DNA of 34,499 bases from the NCBI RefSeq assembly GCF_014236655.1, contig NZ_JACMYG010000043.1, positions 1 to 34,499 on the forward strand. Direction: 5' to 3'. This document shows positions 24,009-32,247 of the stretch, piece by piece (position 1 is the first letter of the stretch; each line of letters begins with the position of its first letter). The notes beneath the pieces were generated by a model. That model was not told where the DNA came from. It searched no databases and saw only the letters and a program-made list of their open reading frames with translations. The position numbers and the translations under genes are program-made. The stretch is from Pseudomonas kielensis. GTDB lineage: Bacteria; Pseudomonadota; Gammaproteobacteria; Pseudomonadales; Pseudomonadaceae.

Positions 24009-25625
24009 CTAGAACCGGGCGACACCAAAACTGTTGGGTTGCAACTGACGAACCTCGGCCTCCTGGCAAATATCCAGCAGGTAGCCCAGCAGCGTGCGAC
24101 TGTCCCGTGGATCGATCAGCCCGTCATCCCACAGGTTGGCACTGGCGTAGAGGGCGGTGGACTGGCTGTCGAGTTTTTGTGCGGTGACGTGCTCCAGCAT
24201 GTCGAGCATCTTCGGGTCCGGGACCAGGCCATCCTTGAGCTGCCTGGCCTCGGTGACGATGCGCAGCACCTTGCCGGCCTGGGCGCCGCCCATCACCGCT
24301 GTGCGGCTGTTGGGCCAGGCGAAGATGAAGCGCGGATCGAGGCCGCGGCCGCACATCGCGTAATTGCCGGCACCGTAGGAGCCGCCGACCACCAGCGTCA
24401 GTTTCGGCACACGGGCATTGGCCACGGCCTGGATCAGCTTGGAGCCATGCTTGATCACCCCTTGTTGTTCCGACTCGGTGCCGACCATGAAGCCGGTGGT
24501 GTTGTGGAAAAACAGCAGGGGGGTCTGGCTCTGGTCACACAGTTGGATGAACTGCGCCGCCTTGCTCGCGCCTTGCGGGGTGATCGGGCCGTTGTTGCCG
24601 ATCAAACCACAGGGCCGCCCCTGGATTTTCAGATGGCCGCACAGGGTCTGCTGGTCGAACTCGCCCTTGAACTCGAGGAAGCGTGAGCCGTCGGCAATGC
24701 GCGCGATGATTTCGCGCACGTCGTAGGGTTTTTTCGGGTCGGCAGGAATCAGTCCCAGCAGCTCCTCGATGGGATACAGCGGTTCATCGAAATCGGGGCG
24801 GGCGGGCTGTGGCAGGCGGGCATTCCACGGCAACAGGCTGACGATCTCGCGCACCAGGCGCACGCCATCGGCATCGTTTTCGGCCAGGTACTCGGCGGTG
24901 CCGGCGGTCTGCGCGTGCATTTCGGCGCCGCCCAGGGCTTCATCGGTGGCGATTTCCCCGGTGGCGGCCTTGAGCAGCGGCGGGCCGGCGAGAAACAGCT
25001 TGGCCTTGCCGCGCACCACCACCACGTAGTCCGACAGCCCGGGCTGGTAGGCGCCACCGGCGGTGGCCGAGCCGTGCACCACGGTAATCTGCGGCAGCCC
25101 CATGGCCGACATCCGGGCCTGGTTGGCGAAGCTGCGCGCGCCTTCGACAAAAATCTCGGCGGCGTAATTGAGGTTGGCGCCGCCGCTTTCGGCGAGGGTG
25201 ATCACCGGCAGTTTGTTTTCCATGGCGATCTGTTGCAGGCGCAGGGATTTTTTCAGGCCGCTGGGGGAAATGGTCCCACCCTTGATCGCGCTGTTGTTGG
25301 CCACCACCAGCACCCGGACCCCGGACACATACCCGATCCCGGCGATCAAGCCGCCGCCGGCCTGGCTGCCGTCCTTGTCGTCGTGCAACTTGTAGCCGGC
25401 CAGGCTCGCCAGCTCGAGAAACGGCGCGCCGGGGTCCAGTAACAGGTTCAAGCGTTCGCGCGGCAGCAGTTGCCCGCGCCGGTCGAATTTCGCCTTGGCC
25501 TCGGCGGCCTTGGTCAGCAGGTTGCGTTCCAGTTGGCGGACCTGCTCGATGCTGGCCACCATCGCCTCGCGGTTAAGCGCAAACTGCGGACTGTGGGGGT
25601 CGAGTTGGGATTCGATCATCGGCAT
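24009..25625 (-). CDS. atuC: geranyl-CoA carboxylase beta subunit AtuC
   Basis: Carboxyltransferase of 538 residues that moves CO2 from biotin on AtuF to geranyl-CoA. It has the two crotonase-like halves typical of MCC/GCC beta subunits. Motifs include LAESGGANLNYAAEIFVEGA, VHGSATAGGAYQPGLSDYVV and the C-terminal VVGGSYGAGNYAMCGRGLDP. ATG 25625 is followed by a second ATG two codons on; GAGGAC upstream overlaps the atuB stop region. Telling GCC from MCC needs alignment of the acyl-pocket residue. Confidence 0.88.
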   Translation of the reverse strand: MPMIESQLDPHSPQFALNREAMVASIEQVRQLERNLLTKAAEAKAKFDRRGQLLPRERLNLLLDPGAPFLELASLAGYKLHDDKDGSQAGGGLIAGIGYVSGVRVLVVANNSAIKGGTISPSGLKKSLRLQQIAMENKLPVITLAESGGANLNYAAEIFVEGARSFANQARMSAMGLPQITVVHGSATAGGAYQPGLSDYVVVVRGKAKLFLAGPPLLKAATGEIATDEALGGAEMHAQTAGTAEYLAENDADGVRLVREIVSLLPWNARLPQPARPDFDEPLYPIEELLGLIPADPKKPYDVREIIARIADGSRFLEFKGEFDQQTLCGHLKIQGRPCGLIGNNGPITPQGASKAAQFIQLCDQSQTPLLFFHNTTGFMVGTESEQQGVIKHGSKLIQAVANARVPKLTLVVGGSYGAGNYAMCGRGLDPRFIFAWPNSRTAVMGGAQAGKVLRIVTEARQLKDGLVPDPKMLDMLEHVTAQKLDSQSTALYASANLWDDGLIDPRDSRTLLGYLLDICQEAEVRQLQPNSFGVARF

Positions 25626-25628
25626 TGC

Positions 25629-26498
25629 TCAGTCCTCGTCCTTGAGTACATCGGGCATATAGGCGCGGTGAAAGCCATTGAAGGACTCGCTGTGCTGGGC
25701 CTTGTGCAATGGCCACGCCCGACTGCCGAGACTGGCCGCGCCGTCGATGCGCAGGGTGCTGCCGCTGACAAATGCCGCCGCGGGACTGAGCAGGAACACG
25801 ATGGCGGCGCTGACTTCCGATTCGCTGCCAATGCGCTTGAGCGGCACGTGCTCGCGCAGGGTCGGGATCACCGCCTTGAATGCACCTTCGTAGGTGTCCA
25901 TGCCGCTGGAGGCAATCCAGCCGGGGGCCACGGCATTGACCCGGACCCCGGCATAGCCCCATTCGACGGCGGCGGTCTTGGTGAGGTTGTCCATGCCCGA
26001 GCGCGCCGCCCCCGAGTGGCCCATGCCCGGCATGCCGCCCCACATGTCGGCGAGCATGTTGACGATGGCGCCACCGGTCTTGCACATGGACTGGTTGAAC
26101 ACTTCCCGGGCCATCAGGAAACCGCCCACCAGGTTGGTGCGCATCACCGTCTCGAAGCCTTTCTGGGTGATCGACGCCAGTGGCGCGGGGTATTGGCCGC
26201 CAGCGTTGTTGACCAGGCCGTGAATCGGGCCATGGGTCTTGAGCAGTTCGCTCACCAGGTGCTTGACGGCGTCCTCGTCACGAATGTCGCAGGCTTGCCA
26301 ACTGGCCTTGCCACCGTCTTCGGCAATTTCAGCGGCGACCTGCTGCAGTTTTTCCGCCTTGCGCCCCACCAGCAGCACGTGGGCGCCAAGGGCTGCCAGC
26401 TCGTGGGCGGTGCAGCGGCCGATGCCACTGCCGCCACCGGTGACAATGATGTTTTGACCGGCAAACAGCTCGGGTTTGAAGATCGAATCAAAAGCCAC
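25629..26498 (-). CDS. atuB: SDR oxidoreductase AtuB
   Basis: A 289-residue short-chain dehydrogenase/reductase of the enoyl-CoA-reductase-like branch. It has the NADP-binding TGGGSGIG (residues 20-27), NNAGGQYPAPL, and HSGAARSGMDNLTKT in place of the usual YxxxK segment, starting at His161. This Tyr-to-His pattern is also seen in peroxisomal trans-2-enoyl-CoA reductases. In Pseudomonas terpene clusters AtuB is required, but its exact step is unsettled. The start codon is GTG 26498, with GAGGG upstream, 12 bp after atuA. Confidence 0.87.
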   Translation of the reverse strand: MAFDSIFKPELFAGQNIIVTGGGSGIGRCTAHELAALGAHVLLVGRKAEKLQQVAAEIAEDGGKASWQACDIRDEDAVKHLVSELLKTHGPIHGLVNNAGGQYPAPLASITQKGFETVMRTNLVGGFLMAREVFNQSMCKTGGAIVNMLADMWGGMPGMGHSGAARSGMDNLTKTAAVEWGYAGVRVNAVAPGWIASSGMDTYEGAFKAVIPTLREHVPLKRIGSESEVSAAIVFLLSPAAAFVSGSTLRIDGAASLGSRAWPLHKAQHSESFNGFHRAYMPDVLKDED

Positions 26499-26510
26499 GG
26501 CGACAACCCT

Positions 26511-28301
26511 CTAGTTGACTTGGTCTGCGATGCTTTGCGGCACCGGAATCTGGATTTCCAGCAGCTGCTGGGCGAACGCCTTGCCTTGTGGGTCGATCCG
26601 CAGGCTGGCCACGCCACCGCCACCGAGGGCATTCTCCAGGAGGAAATTGAGGCTGTGGCTGCCTGGCAGGTACCAGCGCTGGACTCGCCCGTGGATCGGG
26701 TCGAGCACGTGGCTCATCCACTCGACGACCACCTCGGGCGTCAGCGCTTCGGCGATCCACGGCAGGTATTCAGGGGCGCGGGCCATGACCCCGATGTTGC
26801 TGTGATTGCCCTTGTCGCCGGAGCGCGCCACTGCCAGTTTCACCAGTGCCACGCTGGCATCGGCACGCCCTTGGGGTTTTGGCGCCATAAAGGGCAAGGG
26901 CAGGTCGGCGCTGTCGAGGTGGTCGAGGGCGGGCAGGGTGCATGGGTGGCGCTGGCCCTGCAGGTCGATCTGCAGGGTGCAGGCGTTTTTGTCGATGAGG
27001 AATGAGAACAGGCGGATCAGCGGGTAGACGGTAGGACGGCCGCCGACAATGCCGGTCAGGCCGGGCGCCATGCCGGTGGCGGCCTGGGCGATTTCCCGGG
27101 AGAACAGGATCAGCGCCTGTTTGTTCGGATGCCGCACCGCCAGTTTGATCACCACTTCGCGGCTGTCCTGGCGTTGACCGTGGGGGCCATAGGTGGCCTC
27201 GCTGCCCAGCAGTTCGATGTGCACTTCGCTATAGGGCGCCCAACCGCGCTGGCTGAACATTTGCCCGGTCTTGTTGATGATCGCCTCGCTCACCCGGCGC
27301 GCCTTGGCCACGGCGTCGATCCCGGCAATCAAGCAACTGGCGGTGCAACGGAAACCATCCGGGTAAGTGGCGCTGACCTTGTACTGCGCCGGTGCCGGAA
27401 AGCCTTTGGCGCCGTGGACCTGGACCCGGTTCGGGCCCTGCTGCTGGAGTTTGACCTGGCTGAAATCGCAGATCACATCCGGCAGCAGGTAGGCCCGTGG
27501 ATTGCCGATTTCGTACAGCAATTGTTCGCCCACGCTCAAGGGCGTGACCAGACCTCCGGAGCCTTCGGGCTTGGTGACGATGAACTGGCCGTCGGCGCTG
27601 ACCTCGATCACGGGGAAGCCGATGTGCTCGTAGTCCGGCACCTGCTGCCAATCGGTGAAGTTGCCGCCGGTGCACTGTGCGCCACACTCGATGATGTGCC
27701 CGGCCAGTGCGGCCTGGGCCAGGTGTTCGTAGTCGTGCCACGCCCAGCCGAACTCATGCACCAGCGCTGCGCTGACCACCGCGCTGTCCACCACCCGGCC
27801 GGTGATGACGATGTCTGCGCCCAGGCGCAAGGCTTCGACAATGCCGGGAGCGCCGAGGTAGGCGTTGGTCGATACGCAGACGGGCGGCAAGGGCGCTGCG
27901 CTGAACATCTCGCGCACGCCACTGGCGGCCAGTTGCTTGAACTGCGGTTGCAGGTCATCACCCAGCAGCACGGCGATCTTCAGGGGGACGCCGGCCTGAT
28001 CGCAGGCGCGCTGCAAGGCGGCGGCACAGGCCAGTGGATTGACCCCCCCGGCGTTGCTGATCACCCGGATGCGCTGTTCGGCGATCTGCCCGAGCAACGG
28101 GCCGAGGACCTCGACGAAGTCGCTGGCGTAGCCGGCCTGGGGATCTTTCATACGTGCCCCGGCGAGCAATGACATGGTGATTTCAGCCAGGTAGTCGAAG
28201 ACCAGATAGTCCAGGGCGGCGCCCTCCACCAGTTGGGCGGCAGCGGTCGAGGTATCCCCCCAAAAGGCACTGGCGCATCCGATACGAACCGTCTTGTTCA
28301 T
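26511..28301 (-). CDS. atuA: acyclic terpene utilization protein AtuA (DUF1446)
   Basis: First gene of the operon, 596 residues. It is a DUF1446 protein, the family that defines atu clusters. The N-terminus VRIGCASAFWGDTSTAA and FDYLAEITMSLLA, plus ISNAGGVNPLACAAALQ, are typical. The C-terminal part (KLAVARSGDKGNHSNIGVMA) is the DUF4387/AtuA-C-like domain. It is essential for growth on citronellol/geraniol in P. aeruginosa, but its biochemical role is unclear. ATG 28301 has GGAGG 7 bp upstream. Confidence 0.92.
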   Translation of the reverse strand: MNKTVRIGCASAFWGDTSTAAAQLVEGAALDYLVFDYLAEITMSLLAGARMKDPQAGYASDFVEVLGPLLGQIAEQRIRVISNAGGVNPLACAAALQRACDQAGVPLKIAVLLGDDLQPQFKQLAASGVREMFSAAPLPPVCVSTNAYLGAPGIVEALRLGADIVITGRVVDSAVVSAALVHEFGWAWHDYEHLAQAALAGHIIECGAQCTGGNFTDWQQVPDYEHIGFPVIEVSADGQFIVTKPEGSGGLVTPLSVGEQLLYEIGNPRAYLLPDVICDFSQVKLQQQGPNRVQVHGAKGFPAPAQYKVSATYPDGFRCTASCLIAGIDAVAKARRVSEAIINKTGQMFSQRGWAPYSEVHIELLGSEATYGPHGQRQDSREVVIKLAVRHPNKQALILFSREIAQAATGMAPGLTGIVGGRPTVYPLIRLFSFLIDKNACTLQIDLQGQRHPCTLPALDHLDSADLPLPFMAPKPQGRADASVALVKLAVARSGDKGNHSNIGVMARAPEYLPWIAEALTPEVVVEWMSHVLDPIHGRVQRWYLPGSHSLNFLLENALGGGGVASLRIDPQGKAFAQQLLEIQIPVPQSIADQVN

Positions 28302-28332
28302 GGCAAGCCTCCGACAGAAGTGTTTCGAGACT

Positions 28333-28350
28333 ACCAAGCAAGCGCTTGGT
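28333..28350. promoter_or_regulatory. AtuR operator 1
   Basis: ACCAAGC-AAGC-GCTTGGT has 7-bp inverted arms and a nested perfect 10-bp palindrome, CAAGCGCTTG. It lies in the atuA-atuR gap, 31 bp upstream of the atuA ATG. Two inverted-repeat sites in this gap are known to bind AtuR in P. aeruginosa. Confidence 0.75.
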
Positions 28351-28375
28351 TTGTAAATCCCGAGGAGGACTTTTA

Positions 28376-28393
28376 CCCGAGCGCTTGCTTGGT
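28376..28393. promoter_or_regulatory. AtuR operator 2 (inverted copy)
   Basis: CCCGAGCGCTTGCTTGGT matches the reverse complement of operator 1 at 16 of 18 positions. The two sites are centred 43 bp apart, about four helical turns, which places both on the same face of the DNA. Confidence 0.7.
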
Positions 28394-28477
28394 TTCCTTC
28401 GGCGGCTTAAATTGCCCGCGCCAGCCACGGCATTTGTGGTGTGTGCACTGGGTTCGAGCGACTGTAGGAGAGAATGG

Positions 28478-29101
28478 GTGGACGAGCAAAAAGCTCTGCT
28501 GGTAATGCGCGAGTTGGTCGACAACGGGCAACTGACCGATCCGGACAGTGCTCGCGGCAAACTGCTGCAAATGGCGGCCCACCTGTTTCGCAACAAGGGC
28601 TATGAGCGCACCACTGTGCGCGACCTGGCCAGTGCGGTGGGGATTCAGTCCGGTAGTATTTTTCATCACTTCAAGAGCAAGGACGAGATCCTGCGTTCGG
28701 TGATGGAGGAAACCATTCGCTACAACACCGCGTTGATGCGCGCCGAACTGGCGCAGGCCACCAGCGTGCGCGAGCGGGTATTGGCGCTGATCCGCTGCGA
28801 GTTGCAGTCGATCATGGGCGGCAGCGGCGAGGCAATGGCGGTGCTGGTCTACGAATGGCGCTCATTGTCCGAAAGCGGGCAGGCCCAGGTGCTGGCGCTG
28901 CGCGACATTTACGAGCAGCTCTGGCTGCAGGTACTGGGGGAAGCCAAGGACGCGGGCCTGATTCGCGGAGACCTGTTCATCACCCGTCGTTTCCTCACCG
29001 GTGCATTGTCCTGGACCACTACCTGGTTTCGGCCCGATGGCAGCATGAGCCTCGATCAGTTGGCCGATGAAGCGCTGATCCTGGTGCTGACGCAAGCATG
29101 A
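28478..29101 (+). CDS. atuR: TetR-family repressor AtuR
   Basis: A 207-residue TetR-type regulator. The N-terminal DNA-binding domain reads GKLLQMAAHLFRNKGYERTT, then VRDLASAVGIQSGSIFHHFK. The C-terminal ligand domain is all-helical. It is divergent from atuA and is the expected repressor, relieved by a CoA intermediate of the pathway. GTG 28478 is chosen over upstream starts because AGGAG lies 7 bp before it and the preceding 44 codons cross the operators. Confidence 0.9.
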   Translation: MDEQKALLVMRELVDNGQLTDPDSARGKLLQMAAHLFRNKGYERTTVRDLASAVGIQSGSIFHHFKSKDEILRSVMEETIRYNTALMRAELAQATSVRERVLALIRCELQSIMGGSGEAMAVLVYEWRSLSESGQAQVLALRDIYEQLWLQVLGEAKDAGLIRGDLFITRRFLTGALSWTTTWFRPDGSMSLDQLADEALILVLTQA

Positions 29102-29204
29102 CGATTTGGGCAAAACGCATTAAATAGCCCCGTCGCGTTGTCTTAGTGGGCGAAACCGCCTAGCTTAATCCGGGTGGGTCTATTTTCAGGGGTGGTGTGG
29201 GTTG

Positions 29205-29999
29205 ATGTATTCGCCAGTTCGGATGGCTTCGCGGATGTTGTTGATGGCGCTGGGTGTGCTGTCGGTAGCGCCGAGTTCGGCCGCACAACTGGTGCGCATC
29301 GGCGCGGCGCATTTCCCGCCCTACACCATTCGCCCGGAAACCGGTGCCGATTCCGGACTTCTCGCGCAATTGATCGTCGCCCTTAACCAGTTGCAGAGCG
29401 ACTATCAATTTGTCCAGGTACCCACCTCCATTCCGCGCCGTTTCGGTGACTTCAAGCAGGGCCGGATCGACGTGGCTATCTTCGAGAATCCCCAGTGGGG
29501 CTGGAAAGACGTCCCGCACACGGCCGTCGACATGGGCCTGGAGGATGCGGAGGTTTTTGTCTCGCAACAGCTTCCTGAGCGCGAACAAAGCTATTTTTCC
29601 AACCTGCAGGACAAACGGCTCGCGCTGTTCAACGGCTATCACTATGCCTTTGCCGACTTCAATTCCGACACCCGCTACCTCGCCAGCCACTACAACGTGA
29701 CGCTGACGTATTCCCACGACAGCAACCTGCTGATGGTGCTGCGCGGTCGTGCCGACATCGCCCTGGTTACTCGTTCGTTCTTGAGCGACTACGTGCTGCG
29801 CAACGAGCAGGTCGCCCCCCACTTGCTGGTGTCCGAGCGGGTCGATCAGGTGTATCACCATTACGCCCTGATCCGTCCGCAGGCTCCGATCAGTGGCGAA
29901 GCGTTCGGCAGGATGTTGCAGGGGCTGCGGGATAACGGCCAGATGCTGAAGATTTTCCAGCCTTACAAGATTGCGCTCGTCGCAGTGCCCCAAGGCTGA
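29205..29999 (+). CDS. periplasmic substrate-binding protein (SBP_bac_3-like)
   Basis: A 264-residue secreted protein. A signal peptide (RMLLMALGVLSVAPSSAA) precedes a single type-3 solute-binding domain. Landmarks are LVRIGAAHFPPYTI, GRIDVAIFENPQWGW and LRGRADIALVTRSFL. No permease or ATPase gene is nearby, so it may be an orphan receptor or sensor-associated protein rather than part of an ABC importer. ATG 29205 follows a TTG immediately upstream. Its gene converges on pvdS, with only 2 bp between stop codons. Confidence 0.83.
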   Translation: MYSPVRMASRMLLMALGVLSVAPSSAAQLVRIGAAHFPPYTIRPETGADSGLLAQLIVALNQLQSDYQFVQVPTSIPRRFGDFKQGRIDVAIFENPQWGWKDVPHTAVDMGLEDAEVFVSQQLPEREQSYFSNLQDKRLALFNGYHYAFADFNSDTRYLASHYNVTLTYSHDSNLLMVLRGRADIALVTRSFLSDYVLRNEQVAPHLLVSERVDQVYHHYALIRPQAPISGEAFGRMLQGLRDNGQMLKIFQPYKIALVAVPQG

Positions 30000-30001
30000 A
30001 A

Positions 30002-30550
30002 TCAGCGGCGGGCGAAGGTATCGCTGAGGGTGTCCGAAACCTTGCGACAGTGCACCAGTGCATCGCGGATCATGAAGTTCACCAGGGTCGGCGAGACCTC
30101 CAGTTCCTTGGCGATGTCTTTCTGTGGCATGCCATGCAGGCGATACATCTCGAAGGCGTAGCGGGTACGGCTGGGCAATTCGCCAAGGGCGTCGGCGATG
30201 TTTTCCAGGACACGGAAGTTGATGTGCGAGGTTTCCGGTGAGGCGCCCTGGATGACCACATTCAAGCCTTCCTCTTCACTGCCCGAGTACTTCTGCTCCA
30301 GGGCCTGTTTGCGGTAGTGATCGATCGCCAGGTTGCGCACGATCTGAAACAGGTAGCTGAGCTGGGCCTTGAACGAAGAGGTGATCTGGGGCGCCGATTG
30401 CAAGCGGAAGAAAGCGTCTTGCACAACGTCTTCGGCACGGGACCGGCAACCCGTAATGCGCGCCGCGGTTTTCACCAGCATCAGCCGGTTGTCTACGAAC
30501 GCCTGGAGTAAGGATGAGTCGCAGCTGCTTGTGGAAACGGATTGCGCCAT
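30002..30550 (-). CDS. pvdS: pyoverdine ECF sigma factor PvdS
   Basis: Extracytoplasmic-function sigma factor of 182 residues that drives pyoverdine siderophore genes under iron starvation. I recognise the highly conserved PvdS sequence: region 2 with CRSRAEDVVQDAFFRLQSAP and SYLFQIVRNLAIDHYRKQAL, and region 4 with TRYAFEMYRLHGMPQKDIAK. Orthologues in fluorescent species have been called PbrA or PfrI. ATG 30550 has GAGGTGA upstream. A Fur box lies 83 bp before it. No pyoverdine synthesis gene is in this window. Confidence 0.95.
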   Translation of the reverse strand: MAQSVSTSSCDSSLLQAFVDNRLMLVKTAARITGCRSRAEDVVQDAFFRLQSAPQITSSFKAQLSYLFQIVRNLAIDHYRKQALEQKYSGSEEEGLNVVIQGASPETSHINFRVLENIADALGELPSRTRYAFEMYRLHGMPQKDIAKELEVSPTLVNFMIRDALVHCRKVSDTLSDTFARR

Positions 30551-30632
30551 GGAAGTCACCTCGCTGCAAAAGTTAGTGGGACGACCAGCGCTTCGGATCC
30601 GTCCTACGCATTGAGCGACAAGCTAGGCTGAA

Positions 30633-30647
30633 TGATAATAATTGTCA
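30633..30647 (-). promoter_or_regulatory. Fur box of pvdS
   Basis: TGATAAT-A-ATTGTCA is a 7-1-7 inverted repeat with 13 of 14 arm positions symmetrical, the standard Fur heptamer-pair model. It sits upstream of pvdS, which is Fur-repressed in Pseudomonas. Confidence 0.82.
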
Positions 30648-30811
30648 ATTAGCATAAAGAATTAATTACGTTTGGCTTTCGCCGACGAGCTCACACTGAT
30701 GTGCCTTGAGTTATGGCGCCGGCTCCTTCGTCTGGATCCGTTCACCTGGGGCAATTGCGCCCTGGTTGCCCCTTGCTTACCAAGCCTGCGCTTGAGCACA
30801 TCGACGGCCTG

Positions 30812-30849
30812 TTCGCGGCAGGTTGGGGCGCTACCCGATCTGCCGCGAA
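30812..30849. repeat. inverted repeat after the PLAT-like gene
   Basis: TTCGCGGCAG and CTGCCGCGAA are perfect 10-bp arms around an 18-nt spacer, 15 bp past the stop of the gene on the minus strand. It may be a factor-dependent transcript end or a REP-like palindrome. No U-run is seen. Confidence 0.5.
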
Positions 30850-30864
30850 GTCGTTGCAGAGGAC

Positions 30865-31815
30865 TTATTTTTGTCTGAAGTACCAACGGGTTTCATCGGT
30901 ATTGATGCCTAATCCGTTGAGCTTTTCCTCAACGTACCTCAAACACACTCCGCCATCGGGTTGATAGTGGCCGGAGGCGTCATTGACGCTGGCGATAACG
31001 TCTCGCAAGGCAATACCATCATTGGCACTCTCTATTCTGAATTCGCCTGCGCAGATGACCGGTCGTCCACTGCCCAGTTGGCTATGCCTGATGTAGTCGT
31101 TTCGCGACTCATGTTTCCAGCGCCTGTAGATAATTGCACCCTCTGGGGTATACACCCAGGTGTAACTATCGCTGGGAGTATTCGGCGTTAGTATTTCTGT
31201 CTGTCGGTCTTTCAACAATTCGCCCATCAGCTTTCCATCGACCATGCCGACCAGTTGGCCTGTGCCTTCGAGGGTCGAGGGATCGTAGGTTCGCCAAGAT
31301 TTGATGTCGCCGATCCAGGGCATCCAGCGCACGGGATAGGTTTGGGTGTTGATATCGAGGGGGCGATTGTCGGAGTTGCTCCAGTCTGACCAACTGATAT
31401 GTCCAGCCCAAACTTGCTGCAAATGCGAGGAAGAGGCATGCAACCATTGATGAATTTTTTTGAAGGAGCGGTTAGTGAAAACGCCATTGGCGATCAGTAT
31501 CAGCGAGTCTAGCTCCCAGTTGTCGCTGGCGATGGGGTGAGCAATCGGTATTTGGTGCAGGGAGATGTTTTGCAGTTCGCTGATATGGATGCTGGGTCTT
31601 CCGAAGAGGCGGGGAATATCAACATCGACACTAATGATTTCACCCACCCTGGGGGCGTCGGAAAACAACTGGAAGTTATTGTGGTGGCCCATGCTTACAT
31701 ATACCTTGTCATCGGTGCCAGCCCAATTTGCCTCGGCAATTTTTGCAGATATTCTAAGTTCGGTGATGTTGGCGCTGCGTTCAAAGTCACGCGTGTAGTC
31801 GCTGATGATGTTCAT
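30865..31815 (-). CDS. PLAT-like domain protein with a polymorphic-toxin-type C-terminal motif
   Basis: A 316-residue protein with no signal peptide. Residues about 17-112 resemble a PLAT/LH2 lipid-binding beta-sandwich (RISAKIAEANWAGTDDKVYV, then NWELDSLILIANG). The C-terminal part has the spaced motif IRHSQLGSGRPVICAGEF (His244, Ala256-Gly-Glu258) and ASGHYQPDGG (Ser281 to Pro286). I recall this HS...PV..AGE...SGHY.P pattern from C-termini of polymorphic toxins and secreted proteins, but its enzymatic role is not known to me. Base composition is visibly more AT-rich than the chromosome and the ribosome-binding site is poor, suggesting acquired DNA. No immunity gene is obvious. Confidence 0.65.
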   Translation of the reverse strand: MNIISDYTRDFERSANITELRISAKIAEANWAGTDDKVYVSMGHHNNFQLFSDAPRVGEIISVDVDIPRLFGRPSIHISELQNISLHQIPIAHPIASDNWELDSLILIANGVFTNRSFKKIHQWLHASSSHLQQVWAGHISWSDWSNSDNRPLDINTQTYPVRWMPWIGDIKSWRTYDPSTLEGTGQLVGMVDGKLMGELLKDRQTEILTPNTPSDSYTWVYTPEGAIIYRRWKHESRNDYIRHSQLGSGRPVICAGEFRIESANDGIALRDVIASVNDASGHYQPDGGVCLRYVEEKLNGLGINTDETRWYFRQK

Positions 31816-32247
31816 TGTTTGAGCTCTACTTTCAATGGGGTCTTGAAGTCCTGAAAGTAGTATTTTTATCGGTGGAAGTCTTTGTAGGTGTTTTACAGTT
31901 TGTTAGTGTTGTTTTGCTGCGTTGGAATGCAGCGAAGGATTAGTTTGCGGCCGGTGTTTCAGGCGAGTTGTCAAGGCAGTCGAACCATTGAGTGGTCAAG
32001 CAGCGTTAAGCTTGCGCCAAGTTCGACGGTAAGCGCAGGCTGTAAAAGCGGGGGGAGATCATGGCGTGTAGGCTGGGTGTGAGTTCGATATAGGTCATTA
32101 CTGGAGATGCCGGTTTGTCTAGAGTCGCGGTTTCTGTTGTCGGGGGCTCTGTAATATTTACTGTTAAGGCTTGAATTGACGGAGGTGCCCGGGCGGGACA
32201 GTCTCTGCGGGCATTTTTTTCGACAGAGTCTACGCAGGAGATACAGG
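31816..32247. other. 432-bp AT-rich intergenic region
   Basis: No protein gene is convincing. It ends in an intrinsic-terminator-like hairpin at 32186-32220, just before the hydrolase gene, which suggests a short non-coding transcript or a leader. Two promoters (for the divergent flanking genes) should also lie here. Confidence 0.5.
32186..32220 (+). terminator. intrinsic-terminator-like hairpin just before the hydrolase gene
   Basis: TGCCCG at 32186-32191 pairs with CGGGCA at 32208-32213, followed directly by seven T. Its orientation is toward the hydrolase and it ends 27 bp before that ATG. The hydrolase ribosome-binding site is between them. Confidence 0.55.

Larger units (their letters stand above)
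30551..30864. other. pvdS upstream region
   Basis: About 310 bp. The part nearest pvdS holds the Fur box at 30633-30647 and AT-rich promoter DNA. The far end (30812-30849) carries a long-armed inverted repeat after the PLAT-like gene. I see no convincing gene; small ORFs at 30662-30886 look non-coding. Confidence 0.5.

Noticed and set aside
23139..24686. 515-codon plus-strand open frame
   Set aside because: Runs antisense across atuD, the intergenic gap and atuC; no motif, and the long length is a GC-rich shadow effect.
25470..27005. 511-codon plus-strand open frame
   Set aside because: Antisense to atuC, atuB and atuA; His/Gln/Gly-rich translation typical of shadow frames.
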